From Pogona vitticeps (Eukaryota > Chordata > Lepidosauria > Squamata > Agamidae): 64,000 nt of DNA. The stretch lies in assembly GCF_051106095.1 (NCBI RefSeq), contig NC_135783.1, positions 211,316,472 through 211,380,471 of the forward strand. Direction: 5' to 3'. The position numbers and the translations under genes are program-made. Shown here in pieces: positions 36,537-48,075 of the stretch; position 1 is the first letter of the stretch, and every line of letters starts with the position of its first letter. The notes beneath the pieces are model-generated. The model ran no database searches and had not been told where the DNA came from. It was given only the letters and a program-made list of their open reading frames with translations.

Positions 36537-37604
36537 TACTACCTTTCAAAGTATGGATTTTAACACAATTTAAAGGTTAGTCAACTTGAAAGTGATAGTT
36601 TGAAGCTTGTAATTTTAAAACTTTTCATAACCGGCCATGGAATGAACAAATAAATGTGGAGATTAGGTGGAAATACAGATGTGATCTTCTATTGTTTTAC
36701 TAACTGCAGGGAAAAAAAGAAAAAAATATTGGGAATGTCACTATCAAAGCTTCTAAAACAGTACATGTTGCTTATTTTTGAAGCAACAGCTTCAAAAAAC
36801 AATTTAAAAAACCCTGTTTGGTCCATAAATTAATGTCATTAGAGTGTCAGAGTGATGCTTTTGAATATACAAGCTGGGTGAATTGCAAGCAGGAGTGTTC
36901 AATGATAATAGCTGTTTGTGAACATCAATTGATTTCCTCTTTTTTGCTGAAATCCTATCTAGCTCTCCAATGAGTTAACCTTCTCATGACATTAGAAAAT
37001 GCTGGCTTTTGTATCTTTGTAGAACCTTCATACAGAATATTTCAGTATTTTAATAGAAGCATATTTGCACTGGTGTTCCTCGATACATATTTCATTTTGT
37101 GCTACTGCTACTTTAAAATGAAGAGATGAAGGAACTTGGGTAGTATCAGTAATCATAGAAAAATACTACGATGTTCTTCTCTGCATTTGCTAATGTTTAT
37201 AACAAATGACATGAATTTGAAGATAATTGTTTTAGCTTCATTGTAGTTTCTCAAAAGACTGAAAAACACTTACCCTCATGTCTTTCAAAGCAAATGTATC
37301 AGTTAAAAAAAGCCATCTGAAAATCAACTAAAAATGCTTAATAATACACAGTTTAAAATGTGGAGATTTATATGCACTGCAGGACTAATGTGTTTAATGA
37401 AAGACACACAAAAATTCAATCATGTCCACAATGAATTCTTAAAAACTGATGTTAAAAGTGATTAGAGGCTCAAAACGGATCATCTCTTATCACGGCCTGC
37501 AAAATGGTACGTCACAACTGGCTCTTCTATGGACCACATACCTGTACTCTTGATGCTAAAAGAAAACTTGTAAAATATCAACAACTTCAAGTTTCATACA
37601 CTAC
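36537..37604. other. CTNND2 intron stretch
   Basis: AT-rich; no gene or clear element recognised. Confidence 0.5.
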
Positions 37605-37778
37605 CTTCCAGTTGCCTGCAGAAAGATTCTGGAGAGATCCCGCAGAACCCTCCAGAGTAGCAGGGTTGGAGCTTTCAGCAAGAAGAGTTAGATATGGTTT
37701 TACTACGGAAGGGTGCCACAGCATTTCCACACCTTTAGGAGACTTTGACAATCCTGGTATTGGACCAACTCCATCCCA
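37605..37778 (-). CDS. CTNND2: CTNND2 window exon 7 (armadillo repeat 6 region)
   Basis: This 174-nt exon in phase 0 encodes 58 residues from [20 protein letters not shown] to [11 protein letters not shown]. It leads from the loop into the next armadillo repeat. The acceptor is TTCCACAG and the donor is GGAAG then gtagtg. The following intron (35225-37604) holds the mariner copy. Confidence 0.97.
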
Positions 37779-37944
37779 CTGTGGAAAAAAAAGATGTTAT
37801 AGGTCAACTCAGTCTTTTAAGATGAACTAGAAGAGATTTTAAGAAAATGCTACAATAAACAGTAGCAATTTCTTTCCTAGCCCATGAAATAGAATCATAC
37901 CACAGAATTGTAGTGCTACAAGAGATCCCAAGAGTCATTGAGAC

Positions 37945-38081
37945 CAGTGCTTCCCAACCTTGGGTCCCCAGGTGTTTTTGGACTAAAATGCCCAGAAGTC
38001 TTCACCATTAGCTGTGCTGCCTGAGATTTCTGAGAGTTGCAGTCCAGGAACACCTGGGTTACCCAAGGTTGGGCACCACTG
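37945..38081. mobile_element. hAT-type short element (137 bp)
   Basis: Same family as 33871-34006: CAGTGCTTCCCAACCTTGGG with its complement at the right end, flanked by 8-bp duplications ATTGAGAC and ATTTAGAC (7 of 8). Confidence 0.82.
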
Positions 38082-38935
38082 ATTTAGACCACACCACTGA
38101 TTTAGACCAACTCCATAACGGAGTTCTTCGTTGGCCGGGGGAGCACTGGTAGTAAAGGCGGGAAAGAGACACGGAGGCTCTTCATAAGGTACAACATTAA
38201 CACGTTTATTAATAACAGAACTTAATTCTGCAGTATCAAAAGGATCTTGTAAACAACTATCAGTCAATAAACGATATCTCTTGGGACGCACGTCTGATGG
38301 TTTTTCTGGTTCCCCTAGAAGGGTGCCGGTCCGAATCATTTGCGGTCCATCATGGGACGAAGGGGGCACTCCATACCGCACATACCGTGCCACAGCACAG
38401 GTGCCTCGCCCAGTCTCCCTCCGGGGGGTTTTGTTGGAACTCTGGTCCAGGTCGGATCACCCTCCTCCCACCAGGGTGATTCCGTGGGTAGACAGTTACA
38501 GTCCATTCTAACGGGTCGTATCTCTTTCCTCTCCCCCCGGGTATTATGGGGTCAGGCAACAAACCTCCTCCCGTTGTCAAATTTGGAAAGTCCGCGGTGA
38601 CACCCGTTGCTGACTCTAGCCCGAGCATGGGCTCTGTTTGGACCCCTCAGCTTATTTGTCTCTCCGGGTCTGTGTCCGTCCAAAGACTGAAAACATGCGC
38701 GCTTTTCCCCCCTTTTACCTCCTCCCACACAATAAGCTCCAACTCCTCCCCTCCCTCGTCAGCAAGACACACCTCTGCTGATTTCTCTACTACCGCCTCG
38801 GCCTGTTCTATTTCTATCAACACTCCCTCCACACATCCACTCTCTTCTATGGTGTCCTTCTTCTCTGAGGACGGCGCACTCCTTCTCACTCCTTCACACC
38901 GCATCAATGTAAGCTATCCATAGTTAAAGTGTCCC
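38082..38935 (-). other. Unclassified GC-rich insertion with minus-strand reading frames
   Basis: About 850 bp of markedly GC-rich DNA in an AT-rich intron, directly after the hAT element. Minus-strand frames include RYGVPPSSHDGPQMIR and GEELELIVWEEVKGG, with acidic and proline-rich composition. I cannot name a family. The coding-like composition suggests a fossil of a virus or retroelement, and it is not intact. The left flank repeats CCACTGATTTAGACC twice. Confidence 0.4.
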
Positions 38936-39054
38936 TGACAGATGGCCTAAAGTATGCCTGACCTGACAGATGGATGGGCAAGGGAAAATAGCAGGCTAAT
39001 GGAAAAGCTATTGATGTGTTCCACTGAGACATAAGCAAAAGAGGAGGTACAAAC

Positions 39055-39246
39055 CTGATCCTCTTGTAAGGTTTTCTTCTTTTTCTTCTTCTTTTTCCCC
39101 CAACAGCTTGGCTCTGAATCTTTGCTCGGGGATTCCTTTCCCAAAAAATCATCCAGGTCATTAATACCCAGCAGGCGGGCCTGAGGCACTTCAAGCTCTA
39201 GACGGTAGGAAAGATTCCTTAGCGTGCACACACAGTTTTCCACAGT
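39055..39246 (-). CDS. CTNND2: CTNND2 window exon 6 (armadillo repeat and lysine-rich loop)
   Basis: This 192-nt exon encodes 64 whole codons, from TVENCVCTLRNLSYRLELE to KTLQEDQ. It contains the long insert loop between armadillo repeats, with KESPSKDSEPSCWG followed by eight consecutive lysines. A lysine run at this place in the family has been linked to nuclear localisation. The run is encoded by an AAG/AAA tract and so could vary in length by slippage. The acceptor is CTACAG and the donor is ATCAG then gtttgt. Confidence 0.96.
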
Positions 39247-39391
39247 CTGTAGGCCAAACAGAGGAGATTCTGTAAGTGAAATATCTAATACAGCAACTAT
39301 ATAGATTTTTTTTTTTTTAAAAAAAGACATATTTTGAGGGCTATTTGGAGAGAATGGTCACCTAGATTTTAATTATAATGAAATCTGACAG

Positions 39392-39644
39392 TGGCTGAAA
39401 TCCTGTACCATAGCTATGCAGGTGTAACTCAACACTATGCCCACAGTAGTTAGAACAGTGCTATGGCAGAAATGCTATTCAGTAAGCACCTCTGCTGGTA
39501 TACAGCAGAACAGTGGCAATGGGAATACTAGTGTGGCTGACCACACAATCAATTCACACAATTCCATGTCCCCCTGGTATCATACCTAGCAAATGTTCAT
39601 GGGTGTAACTTAATGTTATGCTTGCAGAAATCGGATTTCAGCCA
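39392..39644. repeat. Palindromic repeat with TGGCTGAAATCC ends
   Basis: The left half TGGCTGAAATCCTGTACCAT with GGTGTAACTCAACACTATGC pairs with the right half GGTGTAACTTAATGTTATGC and GATTTCAGCCA in inverted order. It looks like an old non-autonomous DNA transposon. Confidence 0.6.
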
Positions 39645-39764
39645 GTGATTTCATAATAGCTTAACATAGCGTTTTTCAAACTTGGTCACAATTACTCTCT
39701 CCAGTAACGTCAACAGTAACAGAGCCTCCCCAAGAAACAATCATATGAAAGAGCCACAGTTTTA

Positions 39765-39900
39765 GAAGAGGTAGCTGTGTTAATCTGAGCAAGTGTATCA
39801 GTCAAAAAGAAAAAAAATTCTAAAAGAGACAAATGTGTTGTGGCACCTTAAAGATGAACTACTATATTTTAATCTAAGCTTTTGTGGACTTTCTTAGACC
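39765..39900 (+). repeat. Dispersed amniote repeat fragment
   Basis: GAGGTAGCTGTGTTAATCTG followed by GTGGCACCTTAAAGATGAAC and AAGCTTTTGTGGACT matches a widespread reptile repeat, also at 16145-16240. Class unknown to me. Confidence 0.55.
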
Positions 39901-40235
39901 ACTTGAAAGAAATATGTGTAAGAAGATCTATTTAATACCAAATCCAACTGTAAATCCAAATTACAGCAGATCCATTGGTTCAGTGGGACTATTTTTGGTT
40001 TGGAATAACAACTGAATTTAACCCTATATATGAAGAAGGAATGGGCAGAAACTAGAAAGGCTTGGAAAGCAAAATAAACACCCTTATTTTATAACACCAA
40101 TGATGAGGAAATGATCCATTTCAACATTCTGTGACCCAACAAAAGCGTAAAAACTGTAAGTGCAAAAACATGTTTGAATATTACAGTTCAAAGAAGATAA
40201 TTCTCCTGGTATAAGAACAAAAAAGATTTGCACAC

Positions 40236-40353
40236 CTTGCTATCATAGTCAGAAGTATTCACACATGTATGGATAACATATAACAATGAATCAACGAGTC
40301 CTTCACAAGATCTCATTTGTTTTCGGGCCTCTTCTCCTGCAGAGCTTAGATTT
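40236..40353 (-). CDS. CTNND2: CTNND2 window exon 5 (armadillo repeat, NLSSAGEEARKQMR)
   Basis: This 118-nt exon completes an arginine codon and encodes 39 residues from NLSSAGEEARKQMRSCEG to NTSDYDSK. The acceptor is CCTTAG and the donor is GCAAG then gtgtgc, which is a weaker than average donor at positions +3 to +6. The sequence is typical of the p120 subfamily fifth repeat. Confidence 0.96.
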
Positions 40354-40862
40354 CTAAGGAATCAAAACAGAGTAGAATTATAAATATGCTGCAGACTGGA
40401 ACTCTCATCACATACATGCATATATTTATATAAGCCATCATGTGCAGAAAGAAATCTGCTTAGATAAAATGACACAATTTCAGGGAAAGTTATGAATATG
40501 TGACAGAGTTCAATCCAGTATTTTCAAGAAGACTGCAATTTTTTAAAATGGACATTTTCAAGTAACAAGACAGCTATCAAAAGCTCTTTTAGCAGGATTT
40601 CTCTCATCACAATCTCTCCTTCAGCACATGGAATAAATTGTTCAGGTGGCTGATCTAAAAGGTCTCAGGAAAAATATTACCAGTGATGAAAAAAATCTGT
40701 TCCAACAGTGCCTATCAACTAACTAGTCTTTCAAAGTGTTGCCTTTTTTCACTGTAGATTAATCAAACAGATGCATATGTTACAGCTGAACATGGAAATG
40801 TTACTGTGGAGAACTAAGTGATTCATTCTACAAGGTATCTAAGTAACTCTTGTGCACCCATC

Positions 40863-41011
<149 letters not shown>

Positions 41012-41687
41012 TGCACTTTTGAGTTCCCAGTCAATCTTTGATGTTGAGAAGACTCTTACTTTGATATGTAGAGTATGAGCATTGGATCTTTCTGCTTCTC
41101 AAGGCTAGGGAAAGTAGAAACCAACACCGAGCAAGCTCTTCTTATTTCATTCTCTGGATTTGCTTTTTAAAAAGTCTTGTTGTGGTAAAAATTTAATTTG
41201 CATTGATATGACTTTCTACATCATAACAAGCAAATGTCTATACTGGCAGCTGATAGCCTCAAAGAGTGAGGAAAGCTAGGGGCCAGCAGTATGGATTGTG
41301 TTATAGGCAGAGTGATTACGTAGGAGGAAGCACGAGTGTAGCTGCAGCAGCAAGTTGTAGCTGAGAAAAGGCATGTGGACTTGCATATGCAAGACGATGC
41401 TCATTTTATGTAACTGAAGCCCATGACTATATTTTAATTGAATAGTGTAGTTATGGACTCTCCGAGCATCTCAATTTATCTCACTCAGTTATTACACTTA
41501 TAAATGAATTAGGTGTTAATAACATCTGGTTTTATATCTCATATTTTACATTCCTTGTCTTCAAATGGAATGCAACTAAATCCTGCATTCTAAGCATTTG
41601 CAATCCTTTACTAGGTCTTGTTTATTCTCCAGTTGGCAACCAAGTCACCGAAAGAAAATCTGGTCATGTATCATGTAAAATTCTTGA
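41012..41687. other. CTNND2 intron stretch
   Basis: No gene or clear element recognised. Confidence 0.5.
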
Positions 41688-41968
41688 TACCTTGTTTCCT
41701 TGAAAATAAGACGGGGTCTTATATTAATTTTTGCTCCAAAAACGCAGTAGGGCTTATTTTCAGGGGCTGTTTTATTTTTTTTCATGTACAACAATCTACA
41801 TTTATTCTAATACAGTCATGTCATCTTCTGGTCGCTGCACAATGGTGAAGGGCAGGGTTTCTCTTAACTAGGGCTTATTTTTGGGGTAGGGCTTATATTA
41901 CAAGCATCCTGAAAAATCATACTAGGGCTTATTTTCAGGTTAGGTCCTATTTTCAGGGAAACAGGGTA
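41688..41968. mobile_element. DNA element with TACCCTGTTTCC ends (281 bp)
   Basis: The ends TACCTTGTTTCCTTGAAAAT and the complement of TACCCTGTTTCCCTGAAAAT are inverted repeats. The interior repeats AGGGCTTATTTTCAGG several times. A common reptile non-autonomous DNA element; superfamily not certain. Confidence 0.75.
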
Positions 41969-42172
41969 GTCTTGTACTCTTGGTTAGATATTCTGGTTTA
42001 AATACCTTTTCAGATACTATGCTTTCAGGTATACAGCTAAGATGTTTTAAATGTGTATTAAGCTTACAAAATGCAAATATGACAAATGCTTATTTACAAA
42101 CATATGGACTGTACACATAAAGTCCGCAGAGGATCATCCCTGTAGAGTGGACACTTGGTTACAAAACTAGAA

Positions 42173-42404
42173 GAGGCCTCGTGGCGCAGTGGTTAAAACA
42201 CTGTACTGCAAGCTAAAACTGTGCTCACGACCTGGGGTTCAAATCCCAGATAGCCGGCTCAAGGTTGACTCAGCCTTCCATCCTTCCGAGGTCGGTAAAA
42301 TGAGTACCCAGCTTGCTGGGGGGGCAATGTGTAGCCTGTATAATTAAAAATTGTAAACCGCCCGGAGAGTGCTTGTAGCGCTATGGGGCGGTATACAAGT
42401 CCAA

Positions 42405-42444
<40 letters not shown>

Positions 42445-42447
42445 AAA
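42173..42447 (+). repeat. tRNA-derived squamate SINE with (AATA)n tail
   Basis: A-box-like TGGCGCAGTGG and B-box GGTTCAAATCC (42236) form the pol III promoter of the tRNA head. The body reads GACTCAGCCTTCCATCCTTC through GTAGCGCTATGGGGCGGTAT. It ends in about ten AAAT units. Well preserved. Confidence 0.9.
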
Positions 42448-42685
42448 TAGATTGGTCTCTGAATAAGAATGAAGCGGCCCTAAATATGTCAATTAAATTT
42501 ATACAACACAGTTGAAGTACTTCACTTTAGGTTTTTTTTTTTTTGGCAGAGATTCATCTTACATCTTCAGATGTGCTGTGCTAGTGCAAGGATGAGTGAA
42601 CTATGAATCAAGGAAGTGATTAACAACAGTAGAACTGGCATGAAAGAGAGACTCCCTCTCTATATAACTACCTGCTTTTGATAAA

Positions 42686-42790
42686 CATTTGACCAAACTC
42701 TGGGAAGCAGTGGAAGACAGGAGGGCCTGGTGTGCCCTGGTCCTTGAGGTCATGAAGAATCGGACACGACTTAATGACTAAACAACAACT
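42686..42790 (+). mobile_element. BovB LINE, very short 3' fragment
   Basis: GACCAAACTCTGGGAAGCAG to TCGGACACGACTTAATGACT is the last 100 bp of BovB. Confidence 0.88.
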
Positions 42791-43196
42791 TTTGAAACTA
42801 CTTCCATGAACAGTTACTAAGAAATCTGTGACGCAATGTAGATTTTATATCTGACCACAGCAGACTCTAGCCATAATTTAGAACTAAATCTGTTGTTAGA
42901 GGTGACTTCAGCATCTCATCTTGTCCCTTCTCCTTAAAAGTAAAGTTTAAAGCTCTTCTAGAAGTAGAGCAATAGGTTTTAGCTATTATTTATAAATACA
43001 TAAAACAACCAGCTACTTTTTATAAACGAACACCAAATTATGATTTCTCATTCTGGTTTGTTGACAGATTTCAAATCATGATGGGCATCTTGAATATGAA
43101 CATGAACATGCTGGATCAGGTCAAGGGCCCATCTAGTCGAGCTTCCTGTATCCCACTGTGGTCCCACCAGATGCCTCTGGGAGCACACAAGACAAC

Positions 43197-43706
43197 TACC
43201 GTATTTGCTGGCGTACAAGATGACTTTTTTGGCCCCAAACACATGCCTCCAAGTGGGGGGGGGGGTCGTCTTGTACGCCGGGTGCACTTAATTTGGGCCA
43301 GGAAGGAGGTGCCGCTGCCACTGAGTGACACAGGGCCGCGCTGGCCGGAGAGGAAGGCAGGCGGGCAGGCAGGCGGTCGGTCCGGAGGGAGGAAGGGAAG
43401 CAAAGCCGGCCATGCCTGAGCAGCCAGAGCCCACTGCTCCGCGCCACTGAGCCTGCTTGACCGCGGGCCGCCGGAGAGCTGATTCTCCTTCCCCTCCTCT
43501 TCCTCTTCCGCCGCCTGCTTTCCTTCCCTTCTCGCCCTTGCAGCTGAGCCAGCTCGCCCGCTTGAAGCCAGAGAGCTGCTTCTCCTTCCCCTCCTCCTCC
43601 ACCGCCCGCTTCCCTTCCCTTCTCGCCCTTGCCCCAAAAACATGCCTCCAAGTGGGGGGGGGTCGTCTAATACGCCCAGTCGCCTTGTACGGCGGCAAAT
43701 ACGGTA
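43197..43706. mobile_element. DNA element with CCGTATTTGC ends and GC-rich interior (510 bp)
   Basis: The left end TACCGTATTTGCTGGCGTAC and the complement of TACCGTATTTGCCGCCGTAC form the inverted termini, with GTCGTCTTGTACGCC words inside each arm. The interior (43330-43625) is very GC-rich, with GGCGGGCAGGCAGGCGGTCG, and makes spurious long frames on both strands. Confidence 0.82.
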
Positions 43707-44061
43707 GATACCTGTTCTCCTGATACCCCTCCCCTGCATCTGGCATTTATTTTTCAGTTGAAAAGGCAATTGGTTCATGGGAGATGGGGCAAATGGGCCA
43801 ATTTTGAAGAACGCTGGGGTAGAATGCTAAAATGGTTTGGAGATAAAATCACTGGATGATGGGTAGCAGTGGAATTTTTCATGGAGGTCGTTTGTGCTTT
43901 TAAGATCACCCAATCTTTCAAATTTATCAAAACCTGTCAGCAGCATTCCACATACAGATGAAGTGGGAAAATGTGATTGCTCATTTTAGCTTAGTCTTGG
44001 GTTTTGTCGAATTTGTGTTTGTGAGTTTAGATGGAAATGTTATTAAACTTCATTTGGATTA

Positions 44062-44275
44062 ATTTAAAGAAGGCTTGAGGTACAGTGGTTAAAGTGCCGT
44101 ACTGCAGCCGAGGCTCACAACCTGAGTTCAGTTCTGATGGGCTCAGTTAGCCAGCCTGAGGTTCACTCAGCCTTCTATGGTTCCACATTGCTGGAGGGGG
44201 GAACGCTTAGCCTGTATAATTGATTTATTATTTTAGCACTATGGAGTGGTATATAAGCAGCACACTTTGCTTTAT
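44062..44275 (+). repeat. tRNA-derived squamate SINE, diverged
   Basis: GAGGTACAGTGGTTAAAGTG then GCCGTACTGCAGCC and the body TTCACTCAGCCTTCTATGGT, with GCACTATGGAGTGGTATATA near the end. Same family as 42173, older. Confidence 0.85.
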
Positions 44276-44852
44276 CCACAGTGGCTGAGACTAAAGAATT
44301 ACCTAATGATTCCTGCATGTCCACAAGGACTTGGGGGCTGGGCTATCTCAGCAGCAGACTTTCATGGCACATGCCAAAGTGGTCTGAAATTGAAGACATT
44401 ATCAATGTAGTTTGTAATACAGCACAGAAAGAAGATTCTGCTGATTAAAGAAAGAGCCAAATTAACCCCACTGGGCCTGTCCAATTTCTGAGGTACACTA
44501 AAGTAGCTTTTTGGATACTGGCCATTACCATTACGTGTATATTGTCTGCGCACTCTATATTAATTATTTCAAGCTTATACTAATAAAATGGCTGGATTCA
44601 CAATAATGATAGGTTAATGTAATGAAAACAACATCATGCTGACTTGGGATCAGAACCAGTCAACCACATATGAGCATTTAAGCACAAACACCAGTCCATG
44701 TATCAATAGACCTCTGAATGTATATGTATATGTTTGCTTTGTTCAATATATAAAAAGAAAGGATACTAGCTTAACTGGAAGAACTGAGTAGTTTACAAAG
44801 GATATATAAGAAAATACTATTTAAGAAGAGAAGTATAAACAGAGCAATTTAC

Positions 44853-45036
44853 CTCAGGCATCCTGTTGTGTTGCGCAGAACCAGAGATGTCTGGAACTTA
44901 ATTTTATGATCATCATCAAAGGAAGAATTATTCCACCCAGAATGAGGAACTATCACAGTGTTTGTCAGTGTTGACAGAGCATCTCTAATGATTGTCATTT
45001 TTACCGCATCACATGAAGACAAGTTCCAGAGAACAC
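44853..45036 (-). CDS. CTNND2: CTNND2 window exon 4 (armadillo repeats 3-4)
   Basis: This 184-nt exon is split at both ends (two bases in, AG out). It encodes 60 whole codons, beginning [15 protein letters not shown] and ending [11 protein letters not shown]. The segment [15 protein letters not shown] is a family-specific loop. The acceptor is CTGTAG and the donor is CTGAG then gtaaat. Confidence 0.97.
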
Positions 45037-46439
45037 CTACAGGAAAGGAAAACAAAAAACAAGTCAAAACAAAAACACCCTGCAATCTATCATTTAAAAT
45101 CAAAGATACCTTTCCCCTTGAGAGCTGGGTACTGGGAACAGGATGGTGACACACAGTAAAAAGAAAAAAACAGAAACACTTCACAGTGTAAAGTAACACA
45201 CACTGAAAAGCACAAATCCAGCAACAACACTCTCCTTTTTGTGCCTTTGGCCCTTCCATTTGGCACATGGGGAGTACTATTGGAAAGAACACATGACTTC
45301 AATTTAAACCTTCTGAAAAATGCTGTTAGTCTACACATATATTCTCAATTTCCTTTCTCACTTTTACAACAACATGAGCTGATTGCCTGCTCAAAGCAAA
45401 CTTGTATCTTGTCATCTGCCAAATGATGGCAGCTCCGAAGGAAAAATAGCTTTAATTTGTTGACAGGTAAAAACCATCCCTCCTATCTGCAAGTGAAATA
45501 AATGCCAGAGAAATATCTGCAAGGGAAATAAATCAGTGTGCTAATGGATAAATACAGAGCTTTCCTATTCAATTGCTATGTATTTACAGACACAGGGAAC
45601 TGGAGATCTTATCCCAAGTAGTATCATTAGATCAAAAATATCTCCAGGACTCTATACCACATGCCAAGGTATATCAATTACACTTCTAGTGCACAAAGAA
45701 AATATTATTTTTAGGAATATACAGGAATGTCTAACTGCAGATATGATAAACTTCACAACTGTGTTCACACATCTTGGTAAGCCCTAGCAAAGATTTTTTT
45801 TCAAGTTTGGTGATGAACACAAACCCATGCCTCCCATGGAACAATGTTTGTTAGCAAGCCATCATTAGAACCCATGGGCCTAAATACAGTTACTAGTCCT
45901 GACTAGAGTAGATGAACTGAATCAGTTGCTGAATTATAAATTAACATAAGCTAGTGCAAGACACCTTGCTATGCAGTGGCATCAGGGGTAGCTCTGCAGT
46001 ATAAAGAGTGTGGTGAATAAGGAAGGGAAGAGTCTTGAAAGCAGGTTGAACAAAGCCTTTCATAGGACCCTGAAGGCAAGGATAATTTTTTTGTTTTGTT
46101 TAGAAGTAATACGTTGCAACTAATGACATTACTTTTAATGTGTAAGCTTGCAGGAGAAACTGGGGTATAATGATGGTCGTTTCACAAATAACCTAATAAA
46201 CCAGGAGCATTTTTGCTTTTTCATAAAATAAGTACAGTTGATTCATTACTCTTGCTCCTTTTGGAGGTAAAAATGAGTTCTTGGGGACATATTTTAGCCA
46301 TCTTCCTAAACTTCAAAATTGATTTTCATCTAAAAACAACCAAAAGAGAAACAAGCAACATATAGGGGCGGGAGTTGTAATGATTTACCCAGTGGCCCGA
46401 ATTCTCTTCCTTATTTGCGCAGCTGTAGCACAAATGACA
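45037..46439. other. CTNND2 intron stretch
   Basis: No gene or clear element recognised up to the start of the BovB copy. Confidence 0.5.
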
Positions 46440-47178
46440 CAGCTGTAGCAGAAATGGAAAACTCAGCAGTGGCCAGAGTATTGGAAAAGATCAGTCTACA
46501 TCCCAATTCTAAAGAAGGGCAGTGCTAAAGAATGCTCCATCTACCATACAAATGCACTCATTTCACACACTAGAAAGGTTATGCTCAAAATCCTACAAGG
46601 TAGGCTTCAGCAGTATGTGGACCGAGAACTCCCAGAAGTACAAGCTGGATTCCGAAGGGGCAGAGGAACTAGAGACCAAATTGCAAACATGTGCTGGATT
46701 ATGGAGAAAGCCAGAGAGTTCCAGAAAAACATCTACAGTACTTCATTGACTACGCAAAAGCCTTTGACTGTGTCGACCACAGCAAACTATGGCAAGTTCT
46801 TAAAGAAATGGGAGTGCCTGACCACTTTATCTATCTCCTGAGAAACCTATATGTGAGACAGGAAGCAACAGTTAGAACTGGATATGGAAAAAAAGGATTG
46901 GTTCAATATTGGGAAAGAAATATGACAAAGCTGTATATTGTCTCCCGGCTTATTTCACTTATATGCAGAATACATCATGCGAAAGGCAGGACTAGATGAA
47001 TCCCAAGCTGGAATTAAGATTGCCGGAAGAAATATCAACAACCTCCGATATGCAGATGATACCACTCTGATGGCAGGAAGTGAGGAGGAATTAAAGAACC
47101 TCTTAATGAGGGTGAAAGAGAAGAGTGCAAAAAATGGTCTGATGCTTAACATCAAAAAAACTAAGATCATGACCACTG
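46440..47178 (+). mobile_element. BovB LINE, left part (split by an LTR element)
   Basis: It encodes the RT core: MLKILQGRLQQYVDRELPEV, QAGFRRGRGTRDQIANMCWI, and NINNLRYADDTTLMAGSEEE, with the YADD active site kept. Frameshifts occur near 46720-46750 and 46900-46940. The ORF is interrupted at 47178 and resumes at 52385. Confidence 0.93.
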
Positions 47179-47656
47179 TGTTACATACAGCACTGATGGT
47201 ACCTGTCTGTCATGGGTTTGGAGGGAAAGTTCCATCCTATGGGGAGTGGAAGGCGGGACATCAGGAGGAGGAGCTGTACTGTATATATATTTGGAGCTTG
47301 TGTGGAGAAGAGGAGTGGGAGTCTGTGTGTCAGACTGAGTACAACTGTGTGTCAGTTAGTACATACCTGATAGGTTCAGGTCTCTATCTGGGTAGCCAAA
47401 ACTGATAGGTTCAGGGTATGTGCTTTACTTTAAAGTGTTCTGTGTGAACTAATTTGTTGTATGTATGATTGAGACTAAGCCACGTTACAGTATCTTATTT
47501 ACTTGATCTTTTTATTTACCCTGTTTGTTATTTAAATAAACCTTGTTCTTTTGTTTGTTAAAAATCCATTCCTGGTCTGTGTGACTTCTTATAGGGAATG
47601 GTTGGTGGCAGCATAATTAGAGTGTGGCATACTCCAGTAGGTCTGGGGTTGTCACA
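47179..47656 (+). repeat. 5' LTR of the Gmr1-like element
   Basis: 478 bp, TG...CA ends. Contains a TATA-like GTATATATATTTGG and an AATAAA near 47535. Nearly identical to the 3' LTR. Confidence 0.95.
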
Positions 47657-48075
47657 TTGATTGGTGTCCAGCGTGTGGGATACGACTGGTCCAGTTGTCC
47701 AGTGGTACAGCAAAGCCTTGGCAAGTGTGCCCAGAGCAAGGGGGGTCTAGTCAGGGACAATCTGAGAGCGCGTAGGTAATTTTCTAGGCTTACCTCACGG
47801 GGAGGTAGGCTAGTGGAAGAACGTGTAACCTCAGATTGGTGGGACTAGATTAGGGAGCTCTGAGGCAACCTGTTTTGGCGGGAAAAAAGCTGAGGCAAAG
47901 CTGAGGGAAGTAGCAGTGATCTAGCCTGTCTGCTGAGAGGCCTAGCAGAGGGGGGTAGACTCTGGCTGGCAACAGTTGCAAGTTAGTGCTGAAAGAACAG
48001 CAGCAATCTATAGAAGGCTGGTTCTGAGGCAAAAGAGAAAAAAAAAAGTGGTCGCTTTATTTTGAGGCTTGACTT

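Noticed and set aside
38546-38923. 125-residue Ser/Pro-rich plus-strand open frame
   Set aside because: It is the shadow of the minus-strand coding-like frames in the GC-rich insertion.
42173-42260. True tRNA gene
   Set aside because: A and B boxes are present but no cloverleaf acceptor stem closes, and the sequence continues into a SINE body and tail.
43116-43778. 220-residue minus-strand open frame
   Set aside because: It lies in the GC-rich interior of an inverted-repeat DNA element, where all frames stay open because stop codons are rare; overlapping long frames exist on both strands.
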